Origin: Sphingobacterium psychroaquaticum
GTDB lineage: Bacteria; Bacteroidota; Bacteroidia; Sphingobacteriales; Sphingobacteriaceae
DNA length: 64,000 nt
Assembly: GCF_900177625.1 (NCBI RefSeq)
Contig: NZ_FXAU01000004.1
Span: 186,001-250,000, forward strand
Direction of reading: 5' to 3'
The position numbers were made by a program, and so were the translations under genes. Shown in pieces: positions 19,815 through 28,015 of this stretch (the first letter of the stretch is position 1; the number at the start of each line of letters is the position of its first letter). A model generated the notes under the pieces. That model ran no database searches, was not told where the DNA came from, and saw only the letters and a list, made by a program, of their open reading frames with translations.

Positions 19815-20492
19815 ATGCGTTTTGATATTATTACCGTATTGCCCGACTTGCTACAAAGTCCATTTGCACATTCCATCTTACAGCGTGCACAAAAAAAAGA
19901 CTTGGTAGAAATCCATGTCCATAATCTACGTGACTATGCCAATAACAAACATAAGTCTGTAGACGACTATCCTTACGGAGGTGGTTCAGGGATGGTTATG
20001 CAAATCGAACCCTTTGCTGCCTGCATCGAAAAATTACAAAACGAACGCGTATATGACGATATCATATATATGACTCCAGATGGGGAAACTTTGAATCAAG
20101 AAATTGCAAATAGTCTTTCTTCAGCAGGAAATATTATGATCCTATGCGGTCACTATAAAGGTATAGATCAGCGCATACGGGATGTCTTTGTTACAAAAGA
20201 AATATCAGTTGGTGATTATGTATTATCGGGAGGCGAATTACCCGCTGCAATCCTGGTTGATGCTATAGCACGCTTAATCCCCGGCGTCCTTTCTGACGAG
20301 ACTTCCGCCCTGTCCGATTCCTTCCAAGATGGCCTTCTAGATGCTCCAATCTACACCCGACCAGCCGAATGGCGCGGACATAAAGTACCGGATGTATTAC
20401 TCAGTGGCCATGAAGCAAAGATCGCCGCGTGGCGCGATGAAGAGCAACTCAAACGCACCTTAGAACGTCGTCCTGATTTATTGAATGACTAA
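19815..20492 (+). CDS. trmD: tRNA (guanine-N1)-methyltransferase
   Basis: A 225-residue SPOUT-class enzyme that methylates G37 next to the anticodon of a subset of tRNAs, preventing frameshifts. Visible motifs are [12 protein letters not shown] at the N-terminus, the [17 protein letters not shown] segment (residues about 51-67), the trefoil-knot S-adenosylmethionine site [12 protein letters not shown] and the following [14 protein letters not shown]. The C-terminal helical domain ([20 protein letters not shown]) is complete. Unlike in many bacteria it is not in an rpsP-rimM-trmD-rplS operon but stands alone, as is common in Bacteroidota. The start codon is fixed by the promoter box ending four bases before it. 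Confidence 0.96.
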   Translation: MRFDIITVLPDLLQSPFAHSILQRAQKKDLVEIHVHNLRDYANNKHKSVDDYPYGGGSGMVMQIEPFAACIEKLQNERVYDDIIYMTPDGETLNQEIANSLSSAGNIMILCGHYKGIDQRIRDVFVTKEISVGDYVLSGGELPAAILVDAIARLIPGVLSDETSALSDSFQDGLLDAPIYTRPAEWRGHKVPDVLLSGHEAKIAAWRDEEQLKRTLERRPDLLND

Positions 20493-20529
20493 CATTTTGC
20501 AATTATTTTTGTTTTTTTTCTAAAAAAAG

Positions 20530-20559
20530 TTTGTAAAGCAAAAAAATATAATAAATTTG
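20530..20559 (+). promoter_or_regulatory. trp operon promoter
   Basis: TTTG (20530-20533) followed after 18 bases by TAAATTTG (20552-20559). It should start transcription a few bases before the leader-peptide ATG at 20570. Confidence 0.7.
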
Positions 20560-20569
20560 TAGTGTACAA

Positions 20570-20647
20570 ATGACAATAAGAAACATATATACAAATTGGT
20601 GGTGGCCTGCGATAGAAATCGTCGGGAACAGATTTGGTATGTTATAA
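20570..20647 (+). CDS. trpL: trp leader peptide (25 residues, three consecutive Trp)
   Basis: A short frame ATG to TAA encoding a 25-residue peptide with residues 10-12 all tryptophan (codons TGG TGG TGG at 20597-20605). It lies between a promoter and a terminator directly upstream of trpE. By analogy with the Escherichia coli trp leader, a ribosome starved of charged tRNA-Trp would stall on these codons. The peptide itself probably has no function; its translation is the sensor. It lacks an obvious Shine-Dalgarno sequence, which is usual in this phylum. Confidence is high because the Trp triplet and the alternative RNA stems agree. Confidence 0.88.
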   Translation: MTIRNIYTNWWWPAIEIVGNRFGML

Positions 20648-20693
20648 AATATTCATAATCAACCAAAACCAGTGTGAAAACAGGCCCGACGAT
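20606..20693 (+). promoter_or_regulatory. trp attenuator: anti-antiterminator and antiterminator segments
   Basis: Segment 1 (20606-20613, immediately after the Trp codons) can pair with segment 2 (20618-20625) in a hairpin with one mismatch. Segment 2, ATCGTCGGG at 20618-20626, is a perfect 9-bp complement of segment 3, CCCGACGAT at 20685-20693. Segment 3 overlaps the 5' arm of the terminator, so the antiterminator (2:3) and terminator (3:4) are mutually exclusive. A ribosome stalled at the Trp codons would cover segment 1 and leave 2 free to pair with 3, permitting transcription of trpE. Confidence 0.85.
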
Positions 20694-20718
20694 CTAATTG
20701 TCGGGCCTTTTCTTTTTT
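20682..20718 (+). terminator. trp attenuator terminator
   Basis: Perfect 9-bp stem AGGCCCGAC (20682-20690) with GTCGGGCCT (20700-20708), loop of nine, followed by TTTTCTTTTTT. It ends 20 bases before the trpE start codon, so it can only be a regulated terminator. Confidence 0.93.
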
Positions 20719-20737
20719 ATCGAAAATCAAAAATAAT

Positions 20738-22141
20738 ATGAAATATACGCTACAAACAAAACACAAAAAAATACTTGCCGATACAACCACACCGGTGAGT
20801 ATATACCTGCGTTTGCGCGATTCTTTCCCAAATAGTCTATTGCTGGAAAGCTCAGAGTATCAAAGCAGAGACAATAATATCAGCTACATCTGCTGTCAAC
20901 CTATAGCTGGTATTACACTAGACGACACACAGCTATCTATCAGCTATCCGGGGCAATCTTCTATTTACAAACCAGCTTCTGAAATAAACTTAAGAAAAGA
21001 AGTCTCTACCTTCAGACAGCAATTTGTACAAACGGAGACAGAAAAACACCAAGTCATTTCTTCAGGGCTTTTTGGTTATTTCACATTTGATGCCATTGAA
21101 CATTTTGAAGATATTACATTAACCACTCCAAAGGCTGCTGAACGGAATATCCCAAAACTACAATACCACGTCTATCGGTACGTAATTGCGATCGATCACT
21201 TTCGCAACGAACTTCATATTTTCGAAAACTTACTGGAAAACGAAATATCGGATCTGGACCGGATGCAATATCTGATACAGAACAAGAATTTCCCAGAGTA
21301 CAACTTCCAGCGAAAAGGTGGCGAAAGTTCAAATATGAAAGATGAAGACTTCAAAAACCTAGTGACACGTATGAAAGCACATATACAGCGCGGTGATGTA
21401 TTTCAAATTGTTCCTTCACGTGCTTTTTCTACTCCTTTTGCCGGTGATGAGTTTAATGTATATAGAGCCTTGCGCTCTGTAAACCCTTCGCCTTACCTAT
21501 TTTATTTTGATTATGGAAGCTTTAAGCTTTTCGGTTCTTCGCCAGAGGCCCAACTTACGATCAAAAAGGGAGAAGCGACCATTTATCCGATTGCCGGAAC
21601 TTTTAAAAGAACAGGCGACATGGAACAAGATGAAAAAATCGCAGAAGCACTCAAGAATGACCCTAAAGAATCAGCCGAACATGTGATGCTGGTTGACCTT
21701 GCGCGCAATGACTTAAGTCGCCATTGCACGAATGTCCAGGTCAAATCATACAAAGAAGCACAGTATTACTCCCATATTATACACTTGGTTTCCAAAGTAT
21801 CGGGGAAGTTAAATCCAGAAGCAAACCCTTTCGATGTCGTTGGCGACACCTTCCCTGCAGGGACCTTATCGGGCGCTCCTAAGCATATGGCACTTACACT
21901 TATCGATCGTTATGAAGGCTTGCAACGATCGTTCTACGCCGGTGCCCTTGGGTATATGGGCTTCAATGGTGATTTCAACCATGCCATCATGATTCGTTCC
22001 TTCCTAAGTAAGCAGAATGTGCTGCACTATCAGGCCGGTGCAGGTATCGTTTTGGATTCTGATCCAGAGATGGAATTACAAGAGGTAAATAATAAAATTG
22101 CGGCGCTCCGTCGTGCTTTGGAATTAGCAGAAACATTATGA
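20738..22141 (+). CDS. trpE: Anthranilate synthase component I
   Basis: Converts chorismate to anthranilate, with the TrpG subunit supplying ammonia from glutamine; first committed step of tryptophan synthesis. The 467-residue protein carries the N-terminal LLES motif (residues 35-38) that forms the tryptophan feedback site, then the chorismate-binding domain with GDVFQIVPSRAF, LFGSSPEAQLTI, YPIAGTFKRTG, HVMLVDLARNDLSRHC and FPAGTLSGAPK. It is therefore predicted to be feedback-inhibited by tryptophan as well as attenuated. Its stop overlaps the next start (ATGA). TrpE is distinguished from PabB by the LLES motif and the context. Confidence 0.95.
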   Translation: MKYTLQTKHKKILADTTTPVSIYLRLRDSFPNSLLLESSEYQSRDNNISYICCQPIAGITLDDTQLSISYPGQSSIYKPASEINLRKEVSTFRQQFVQTETEKHQVISSGLFGYFTFDAIEHFEDITLTTPKAAERNIPKLQYHVYRYVIAIDHFRNELHIFENLLENEISDLDRMQYLIQNKNFPEYNFQRKGGESSNMKDEDFKNLVTRMKAHIQRGDVFQIVPSRAFSTPFAGDEFNVYRALRSVNPSPYLFYFDYGSFKLFGSSPEAQLTIKKGEATIYPIAGTFKRTGDMEQDEKIAEALKNDPKESAEHVMLVDLARNDLSRHCTNVQVKSYKEAQYYSHIIHLVSKVSGKLNPEANPFDVVGDTFPAGTLSGAPKHMALTLIDRYEGLQRSFYAGALGYMGFNGDFNHAIMIRSFLSKQNVLHYQAGAGIVLDSDPEMELQEVNNKIAALRRALELAETL

Positions 22142-22329
22142 GCAATAGAAATACCATGATCCGCCCCTTAGATTATTGTGAAACAACGACACAGATCGCC
22201 ACTTCACTAGAAACTATTGACGCACGTATTGAAGAATTGATAACTTTACGTGAGGTTTATCGGAACAAACAACGCGCTTTAGCCGAACAGGAAACAATAA
22301 ACGTTTTAGAACACAATAATGAGCAGTAA
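22138..22329 (+). CDS. Small helical protein between trpE and trpG
   Basis: A 63-residue frame that overlaps the end of trpE by four bases (ATGA) and the start of trpG by 11 bases, the arrangement of translationally coupled genes, which is why I accept it as real. The sequence is strongly helical and charged (residues about 17-57), with the segment IDARIEELITLREVYRNK. That spacing faintly resembles the first helix of AroQ-type chorismate mutases, but the protein is too short to be a complete enzyme. I do not recognise the family. It could be a small subunit or stabiliser of the anthranilate synthase complex. A second in-frame ATG at 22156 is an alternative start. Confidence 0.65.
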   Translation: MSNRNTMIRPLDYCETTTQIATSLETIDARIEELITLREVYRNKQRALAEQETINVLEHNNEQ

Positions 22330-22891
22330 AAAAATATTGGTAATCGACAACTACGATTCCTTCACATATAACCTTGTACATCTACTACAGGAGTTAAACC
22401 AAGAATACGTTGTAGTTCGCAATGATAAGTTTGCGCTGGAAGAAGTAGCGGCATACGACAAGATCTTATTGTCTCCTGGTCCCGGCATTCCCGAAGAGGC
22501 AGGCTTGCTAATGGATGTGATACGTACTTATGCTTCGACAAAAAGTATCTTGGGAATCTGTTTAGGTCAACAAGCAATAGCCGAAGTATTTGGCGGCACA
22601 CTTTTCAATATGCCAAAACCGCTTCATGGTGTTGCCACTTCCATCAACGTAACAGATGCTGATGAAAAGCTTTTTCAAAACTTCCCTGTGGACTCCATGA
22701 TTGGACGATACCACTCGTGGGCGGTAGAAAAGGATAGTCTTCCAGATTGCCTCAAAGTAACGGCGGTCGACCCGAATGGTATTATTATGGCGCTATCACA
22801 TACTGAATATGATGTGCGTGGTATGCAGTTTCACCCAGAGTCAATCTTGACAACCAATGGAAAATTGTTGATCGAGAATTGGTTGAAATAA
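22319..22891 (+). CDS. trpG: Anthranilate synthase component II (glutamine amidotransferase)
   Basis: A 190-residue class I glutamine amidotransferase that feeds ammonia to TrpE. It begins with ILVIDNYDSFTYNLVH, the usual TrpG/PabA start, and shows the oxyanion segment LLSPGPGIPEEAG, the nucleophile C81 in GICLGQQAIAEVFGG, and the His-Glu pair in MQFHPES near residue 172. It could also serve PabB for folate, as many bacterial TrpG proteins do. The start overlaps the upstream small gene. Downstream, 84 bases separate it from trpC, where trpD would be expected. Confidence 0.94.
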   Translation: MSSKKILVIDNYDSFTYNLVHLLQELNQEYVVVRNDKFALEEVAAYDKILLSPGPGIPEEAGLLMDVIRTYASTKSILGICLGQQAIAEVFGGTLFNMPKPLHGVATSINVTDADEKLFQNFPVDSMIGRYHSWAVEKDSLPDCLKVTAVDPNGIIMALSHTEYDVRGMQFHPESILTTNGKLLIENWLK

Positions 22892-22975
22892 GGTATACCT
22901 CAACACATACAATGTAGTGCAGGGCCATCAGGACATAAAAATAAACAATGACTAACGATCACCTAGTTTTAAGTA

Positions 22976-23758
22976 ATGAACATACTAGATAAAATCATAG
23001 CAAAAAAAAGAACTGAAGTAGCGGAAGCCCAAGCCAAGGTTTCATTAGCAGAATTAAAAACATACCCGCTCTTTTCACGGGAATGTTACAACTTAAGGGA
23101 GTCGATGCTCCACCCTGAGCGTACTGGAATTATTGCAGAATTTAAGCGTGCATCGCCCTCAAAAGGTTTAATAAATGGCACGGCATCTGTTGCGCAGGTC
23201 GTCAAAGGTTACCAAGATGCAGGAGCTTCAGCAGTTTCTGTATTAACAGACCCTGATTTCTTTCAAGGATCATTAGCAGATCTGACAGCTGCTAGGCAAG
23301 CATTGACTATTCCTTTATTGCGGAAGGAATTTATTATCGACCGTTACCAGATTGCTGAAGCGAAAGCATACGGTGCTGATATTATTTTGTTAATAGCAGC
23401 TTGCTTAGAAGCTACCGAAATAGAATCGCTGTCCATCTATGCGAAATCACTTGGTCTGAATGTCTTGCTCGAAGTACATAATGAAGAGGAATTGAACCGC
23501 AGCTTATTTAATAGTATAGATGCTATCGGTGTCAACAACCGTAATCTTAAAGACTTCTCGGTAAGCTTGGAACATTCCTATGATCTTGTAAATAAGATCC
23601 CGGATCGATATATCAAAGTATCTGAAAGTGGTATTTCTGATCCTGCAACGATTACGGCGCTGCGGGCTGCTGGCTTCCAAGGCTTCTTAATCGGTGAGAA
23701 TTTCATGCGGACTGATAATCCAGGAGCAGCGATAAAAGAGTTCGTGGATCAACTCTGA
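22976..23758 (+). CDS. trpC: Indole-3-glycerol phosphate synthase
   Basis: A 260-residue TIM barrel that closes the indole ring in tryptophan synthesis. Visible are the N-terminal NILDKIIAKKRTEVAEAQ, the catalytic lysine region IAEFKRASPSKG (residues about 43-54), SVLTDPDFFQGS, LLRKEFIIDRYQI with the second catalytic lysine, IGVNNRNLKDF and the phosphate-binding SESGI and LIGENFM. It is monofunctional: no TrpF domain follows. It is the last trp gene in the window; its substrate needs trpD and trpF products, which are not encoded here. Confidence 0.95.
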   Translation: MNILDKIIAKKRTEVAEAQAKVSLAELKTYPLFSRECYNLRESMLHPERTGIIAEFKRASPSKGLINGTASVAQVVKGYQDAGASAVSVLTDPDFFQGSLADLTAARQALTIPLLRKEFIIDRYQIAEAKAYGADIILLIAACLEATEIESLSIYAKSLGLNVLLEVHNEEELNRSLFNSIDAIGVNNRNLKDFSVSLEHSYDLVNKIPDRYIKVSESGISDPATITALRAAGFQGFLIGENFMRTDNPGAAIKEFVDQL

Positions 23759-23791
23759 AAGCACCAGTTATAAAAAACCAGCTAGAATGCG

Positions 23792-23799
23792 TAATTTTG
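23792..23799 (+). promoter_or_regulatory. dus -7 box, probably leaderless
   Basis: TAATTTTG ends four bases before the ATG at 23804. It gives the dus gene its own promoter and implies that the trp operon ends with trpC. Confidence 0.55.
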
Positions 23800-23803
23800 C
23801 AAA

Positions 23804-24808
23804 ATGTCAGTTAAAATAGGTGAACATATTGATTTAGGGGAGTTTCCATTGCTGCTTGCACCAATGGAAGATGTGAGTGATCCACCATTTCGTTACGTGT
23901 GTAAGCAGAACGGTGTAGATTTAATGTACACCGAGTTTATCTCTTCGGAGGGATTAATTCGGGATGCAGCAAAATCGCGCCAAAAGCTTGATATCTTCGA
24001 GTATGAGCGTCCGATTGGCATCCAGATCTTTGGTTCAGATATAGAAAGCATGCGTAAGTCCGCAGAGATTTGCACGCTGGCCGCGCCAAATCTAATCGAC
24101 ATCAACTACGGCTGCCCCGTAAAGAATGTCGCCTGTCGCGGTGCTGGTGCTTCTTTGTTACAGGATATTGACAAGATGGTTGCTATGACGAAAGCAGTTG
24201 TAGATGCCACACACCTTCCCGTTACGGTTAAGACGCGCTTGGGCTGGGATGATAACACTAAAAATGTATATGAAGTAGCGGAAAGGCTGCAAGATATTGG
24301 TATTAAAGCTTTGGCCATCCACGGTAGAACACGTGCTCAGATGTATAAAGGACAAGCTGATTGGAGCATGATTCGAGATATAAAGCAGAACCCGCGCGTT
24401 AAGATTCCGATTTTTGGTAATGGCGATGTGGACTCTGTGGAAAAAGCAGCTGCGTGGCGTCAAGAATATGAAGTGGATGGGATTATGATAGGTCGTGCCT
24501 CTATTGGATACCCCTGGATTTTCCGTGAAATTAAGCACTTCTTTGAGACAGGCCAACGCTTAGAAGGCCCAACTATTGCGGAACGTGTAGAGGTTTGCAA
24601 AACACACTTAATAAAATCTATCGAATGGAAGGGGGAGAAAACAGGTGTTTTTGAGATGCGTCGTCACTATTCTAACTACTTTAAAGGTATTCCAAATTTT
24701 AAAGAATATAGAACACAACTGGTCGGGCTACAAGATTATCGTGAGATCTTAGAAGTTTTAGAAGAGATCCAAAATTCTTTTTCTGAATTCGAATTTGCCG
24801 CAGTCTAA
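23804..24808 (+). CDS. dusB: tRNA-dihydrouridine synthase
   Basis: A 334-residue FMN-dependent enzyme that reduces uridine to dihydrouridine in tRNA D-loops. The barrel begins with LLLAPMEDVSDPPFRYV, a flavin-binding motif of the family; the substrate segment NYGCPVKNV is followed by the catalytic proton donor C111 in ACRGAGASLL; phosphate-binding VKTRLGWDD, LAIHGRTRAQMYKG, FGNGDVDS and IMIGRASIGYPWIF follow in the expected order. The C-terminal helical RNA-binding domain is present (FEMRRHYSNYFKGIPNFKEYR). Assignment to the DusB type is by overall similarity in pattern and could be another Dus subfamily. Confidence 0.9.
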   Translation: MSVKIGEHIDLGEFPLLLAPMEDVSDPPFRYVCKQNGVDLMYTEFISSEGLIRDAAKSRQKLDIFEYERPIGIQIFGSDIESMRKSAEICTLAAPNLIDINYGCPVKNVACRGAGASLLQDIDKMVAMTKAVVDATHLPVTVKTRLGWDDNTKNVYEVAERLQDIGIKALAIHGRTRAQMYKGQADWSMIRDIKQNPRVKIPIFGNGDVDSVEKAAAWRQEYEVDGIMIGRASIGYPWIFREIKHFFETGQRLEGPTIAERVEVCKTHLIKSIEWKGEKTGVFEMRRHYSNYFKGIPNFKEYRTQLVGLQDYREILEVLEEIQNSFSEFEFAAV

Positions 24809-24823
24809 ATAAAAAAACTCCAT

Positions 24824-24863
24824 AAAAAAGGGGCTCAGAAATTATTTCTGAACCCCTTTTTTA
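24824..24863. terminator. Bidirectional terminator between dus and the TonB receptor
   Basis: Inverted repeat of 12 bp with one mismatch (24830-24841 with 24845-24856), an A run before and a T run after, serving the two converging genes. Confidence 0.9.
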
Positions 24864-24876
24864 TATTATAGCGTTA

Positions 24877-27333
24877 TTAAAATCTAATATTTATACCCAT
24901 CATATAATTCGCCGTCGCCTGCGGTGTATAGAAATTATAGAACGTCCGTTCCCCGGTAGTATTCATCGACCCCCAAGTGTAACCACTGGTTTCATACTTC
25001 TCTCCAAGAATATTATTTACACTTACCATGAGATCCACATTTTTAAGGCCTAAAGCAGCAAAACTATAGCGCGCATTCAGATCATTTACCAAAAAAGGAT
25101 CTATGCTCCGCTCCCTACTTGATGTATTATCCAAATACATGCGAGATACATATTTAGTACGTAAACTAAATTCAAGATTCTGAATCGGGCGATAAGCAAA
25201 CTCATTTGAAAGAATGGTTGCTGCAGATAATGCAATATTCGTTTTCTTATATTCAATTTCCTTTAGACCAAGATCATTCCAGTCTTCATCATAAACTGGC
25301 ACATATTCTTTAAAATTTTTGATTTTATTCTGACTGAAAGCAGCTGTTGCACGCCATGTGAATTGCTCCGTAATATTCCATGCAGCATCTAATTCGATCC
25401 CTACGCGATAGCTGTCAGGCACATTCTGACGAATCGTTCCTCCGACATCATTAATTGCTCCTGTCGGAATCAACTGATCTTTATAAAGCATCGCGTATGC
25501 ATTAGCCCCTACATTAAACGAGGTTGTACGCAAGCGATACCCCGCTTCTATATTTTGCATGCGCTCTGGCGTCGGAAAAGCATTCAATGGGTTCTCGACA
25601 TAATCCTTCCGAACAGGCTCTTTACTCGCATAGGCATACGATAGATATGCATTGCTCTGCGCATTGATTAGATAAGTAAGTCCGGCTTTAGGATTAAAAA
25701 ACGATAAATCATCATGGATGTTCATATTTTTTATTTTATCATCATTCCCATCAATTTTGTAATGCAATGTCCGGTATTGCAGATCCACATTGAACAACCA
25801 CTTATCTAGCGTATAGTTTACTTTACCGTAGATATTAAAATCATTTTTCTTTGCATTATTCTCATAATAACGATCGCCCAATTCACTGTTAGATGCGAAG
25901 CGAGACCAAATTACTTCGCCATAATGATCACCCGTGTACTGATTGAAAGCACCGCCTAAAGTCAGCTTCAAATCATTCGATGGTGTATAATTAAATGCGT
26001 AGGTCGCTCCATAAAAATGATTATCCAACCAACGACGACGAATCAAATCCGAAGTCTTTGTCGTATCTGTTCCAAAGATTACAGGTGCCATTCCATACTT
26101 CGATAATTTATCATCTGCACGGTACTCTTCATAATAGCCCGCACCACGGGTATAATGCAAAGCTCCACTAAAGTTAAATTGGTCGCTTACCTGATTATTA
26201 TAATGAATCCGCGCGTGCGTCTGTGTGTAATTATCCGTCTGATTATCGTAGGTATAGTAATTGTATTTTCTATCCGCATTCAACAAACGATCTGTTTCGG
26301 AACTGCTCAATTCCATACCTACTGCATAATCGGCTAAGCGACCGCGATCACCTTTAATAAGCGGCTCTGGTGTACCATACCATGCCTGATATGTTTTCTC
26401 TTTCCCAGAAAACAAAGTCGCCTTTAAGCTCTGCTTCTTACCGTAAAAACCACCATCAACATAGAAGGACTTAAGATCCGATGAAGCACGGTCAATATAA
26501 CCATCCGAAGCCACGCGCGACAACCGTGCATTAAATGCATAGCGATTATTAATAAGTCCCGTCCCTGCTTTTACGGTGTTCTTCCACGAATTATAGGAAC
26601 CATAACTATTATTGAGCTCTGCATAAGGTTTCTCCTGCAAGGCATCGGTTTGGATATTCAAAGAGGCTCCAAAAGCACCTGCCCCATTAGTGGACGTACC
26701 AATACCGCGCTGTACCTGAATGTTATCTACACTGGATGCAAAATCGGGGATGTTCACAAAAAAGGAACCCATACTTTCGGCATCATTTAACGGAATACCA
26801 TCCAAAGTAACATTGATGCGTTCATTGCTTGAACCACGAATCGTCATATTTGTATATCCAATACCATTTCCAGCATCCGAGCCAATCACAACCGAAGGGG
26901 TTTGATCCAACAGATAAGGAATATCACGTCCCATGTTTACCTTCTCGATCGTTTGCTTATCGATGTTGGAGAAACTGGTTGATGCATTACTTCGTGCACG
27001 CGTCGCGCTGACCAACACCTCCTCTGCGCGTAGACTTGCCTCACGAAGTTGGATGCGGACAAACTGATTACTCGTTAATCGCAATGTGGTATCCTGAGTG
27101 CCGTAACCGACATAAGAAACATGAACTTGATAGCTGCCTGATCCTAAATCATTAAACTGAGCTTGTCCCTCTGCATTGGTTTGTTGAACCAACCGCTTGA
27201 CTTTACTCACCGAAACACTGGCATTAGGTAACTTTTGATTTCTATCGTTAACTACTTCCAACGATAAACGGTGCTGCGCATATGTCGTGAATGACAAAGC
27301 GACTAATAGTGCACTGATTGATACTTTAATCAT
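24877..27333 (-). CDS. TonB-dependent receptor under TPP riboswitch control, probable thiamine-compound importer
   Basis: An 818-residue TonB-dependent outer-membrane receptor. A signal peptide ends near residue 19 (TYAQ); residues about 22-95 are a carboxypeptidase-regulatory-like domain (VSVSKVKRLVQQTNAEGQAQF); the plug follows with VLVSATRARSNAS, MTIRGSSNERINVTLDGIPLNDAES and VQRGIGTSTNGAGAFGASLNI; the rest is a barrel ending MMGINIRF. There is no SusD partner. Its leader is a TPP riboswitch, so by the known use of that element in Bacteroidota the receptor likely takes up thiamine, a phosphate ester or a precursor. Ligand identity is inference from regulation only. Confidence 0.85.
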   Translation of the reverse strand: MIKVSISALLVALSFTTYAQHRLSLEVVNDRNQKLPNASVSVSKVKRLVQQTNAEGQAQFNDLGSGSYQVHVSYVGYGTQDTTLRLTSNQFVRIQLREASLRAEEVLVSATRARSNASTSFSNIDKQTIEKVNMGRDIPYLLDQTPSVVIGSDAGNGIGYTNMTIRGSSNERINVTLDGIPLNDAESMGSFFVNIPDFASSVDNIQVQRGIGTSTNGAGAFGASLNIQTDALQEKPYAELNNSYGSYNSWKNTVKAGTGLINNRYAFNARLSRVASDGYIDRASSDLKSFYVDGGFYGKKQSLKATLFSGKEKTYQAWYGTPEPLIKGDRGRLADYAVGMELSSSETDRLLNADRKYNYYTYDNQTDNYTQTHARIHYNNQVSDQFNFSGALHYTRGAGYYEEYRADDKLSKYGMAPVIFGTDTTKTSDLIRRRWLDNHFYGATYAFNYTPSNDLKLTLGGAFNQYTGDHYGEVIWSRFASNSELGDRYYENNAKKNDFNIYGKVNYTLDKWLFNVDLQYRTLHYKIDGNDDKIKNMNIHDDLSFFNPKAGLTYLINAQSNAYLSYAYASKEPVRKDYVENPLNAFPTPERMQNIEAGYRLRTTSFNVGANAYAMLYKDQLIPTGAINDVGGTIRQNVPDSYRVGIELDAAWNITEQFTWRATAAFSQNKIKNFKEYVPVYDEDWNDLGLKEIEYKKTNIALSAATILSNEFAYRPIQNLEFSLRTKYVSRMYLDNTSSRERSIDPFLVNDLNARYSFAALGLKNVDLMVSVNNILGEKYETSGYTWGSMNTTGERTFYNFYTPQATANYMMGINIRF

Positions 27334-27362
27334 TAATAATTTGATTTTTTTCGTTAAACATA

Positions 27363-27385
27363 CTATTGCAAGGGGTTCACAATAG
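27363..27385 (-). promoter_or_regulatory. Hairpin in the riboswitch expression platform
   Basis: A 6-bp stem (CTATTG/CAATAG) between the aptamer and the start codon. Its loop exposes ACCCCT (minus strand, 27371-27376), which is complementary to AGGGGT at the 5' edge of the aptamer (27505-27510), so the two could form an alternative pairing. Confidence 0.4.
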
Positions 27386-27403
27386 CGTAATAATTTAACT
27401 TAA

Positions 27404-27512
27404 CCTTTCCCTCCGCCAGCATTATCTGGATCAGGTGCGTCTCCATTACCATAGTAAAGAGACTGGGTATAATCTCAGCCTTTATTCGTGTTCGAAAACA
27501 AGGCACCCCTAA
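27404..27512 (-). promoter_or_regulatory. TPP (thiamine pyrophosphate) riboswitch aptamer
   Basis: On the minus strand the conserved THI-box blocks occur in order: AGGGGTGCC, then AAGGCTGAGATTATACCC, then GCACCTGATCCAGATAAT and GCTGGCGGAGGGAAAGG. Between ACCC and GCACC is an additional small stem (GTCTC/GAGAC). The aptamer ends about 70 bases before the receptor ATG. No strong terminator with a T run follows, so control may be at translation initiation. Confidence 0.95.
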
Positions 27513-27555
27513 CGATAGCGCAAAGGTAGCTTTTTTTTTCTATTTTTAGCGTCAT

Positions 27556-28014
27556 ATGCGAGCAGTAATACAACGGGTCACACATGCGTCCTGCACAGTG
27601 GAAGGTATAGTAACCGGAAAAATAGACCAAGGGCTATTGGTCTTGGTGGGAATCGAGGAGATCGATACAGAAGAAGATATGAAGTGGTTAGCTCAAAAAA
27701 TAGTTAATCTTCGTATTTTTTCAGATGAGAACGGATTGATGAATAAGTCGGTACAAGATATCGCTGGCGGGATTCTATTGATCTCTCAGTTCACTTTATT
27801 TGCTCAAACAAAAAAGGGGAATCGGCCTTCTTTTATCCGCGCAGGCAAACCTGATAAAGCGAGACCAATGTATGACGGGATGGGTAAATACCTATCAGGA
27901 CTCTTAGAAAAAGAAGTACAAATGGGCATCTTTGGAGGCGACATGAAGATTGACCTTCGCAACGATGGCCCGGTAACAATCATAATGAACACACAGGATA
28001 AAGACAATTTTTAA
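27556..28014 (+). CDS. dtd: D-aminoacyl-tRNA deacylase
   Basis: A 152-residue proofreading enzyme that removes D-amino acids (and glycine mischarged on tRNA-Ala) from tRNA. The start MRAVIQRVTHASCTVEG, the central catalytic motif ILLISQFTLFAQTKKGNRPSF (shortened here to the SQFTLFA core) and the C-terminal cross-subunit motif NDGPVTI, with the invariant Gly-Pro dipeptide, are all present. One base separates it from the MazG-like gene, so the two are surely cotranscribed. It is divergent from the riboswitch-controlled receptor. Confidence 0.96.
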   Translation: MRAVIQRVTHASCTVEGIVTGKIDQGLLVLVGIEEIDTEEDMKWLAQKIVNLRIFSDENGLMNKSVQDIAGGILLISQFTLFAQTKKGNRPSFIRAGKPDKARPMYDGMGKYLSGLLEKEVQMGIFGGDMKIDLRNDGPVTIIMNTQDKDNF

Positions 28015-28015
28015 G

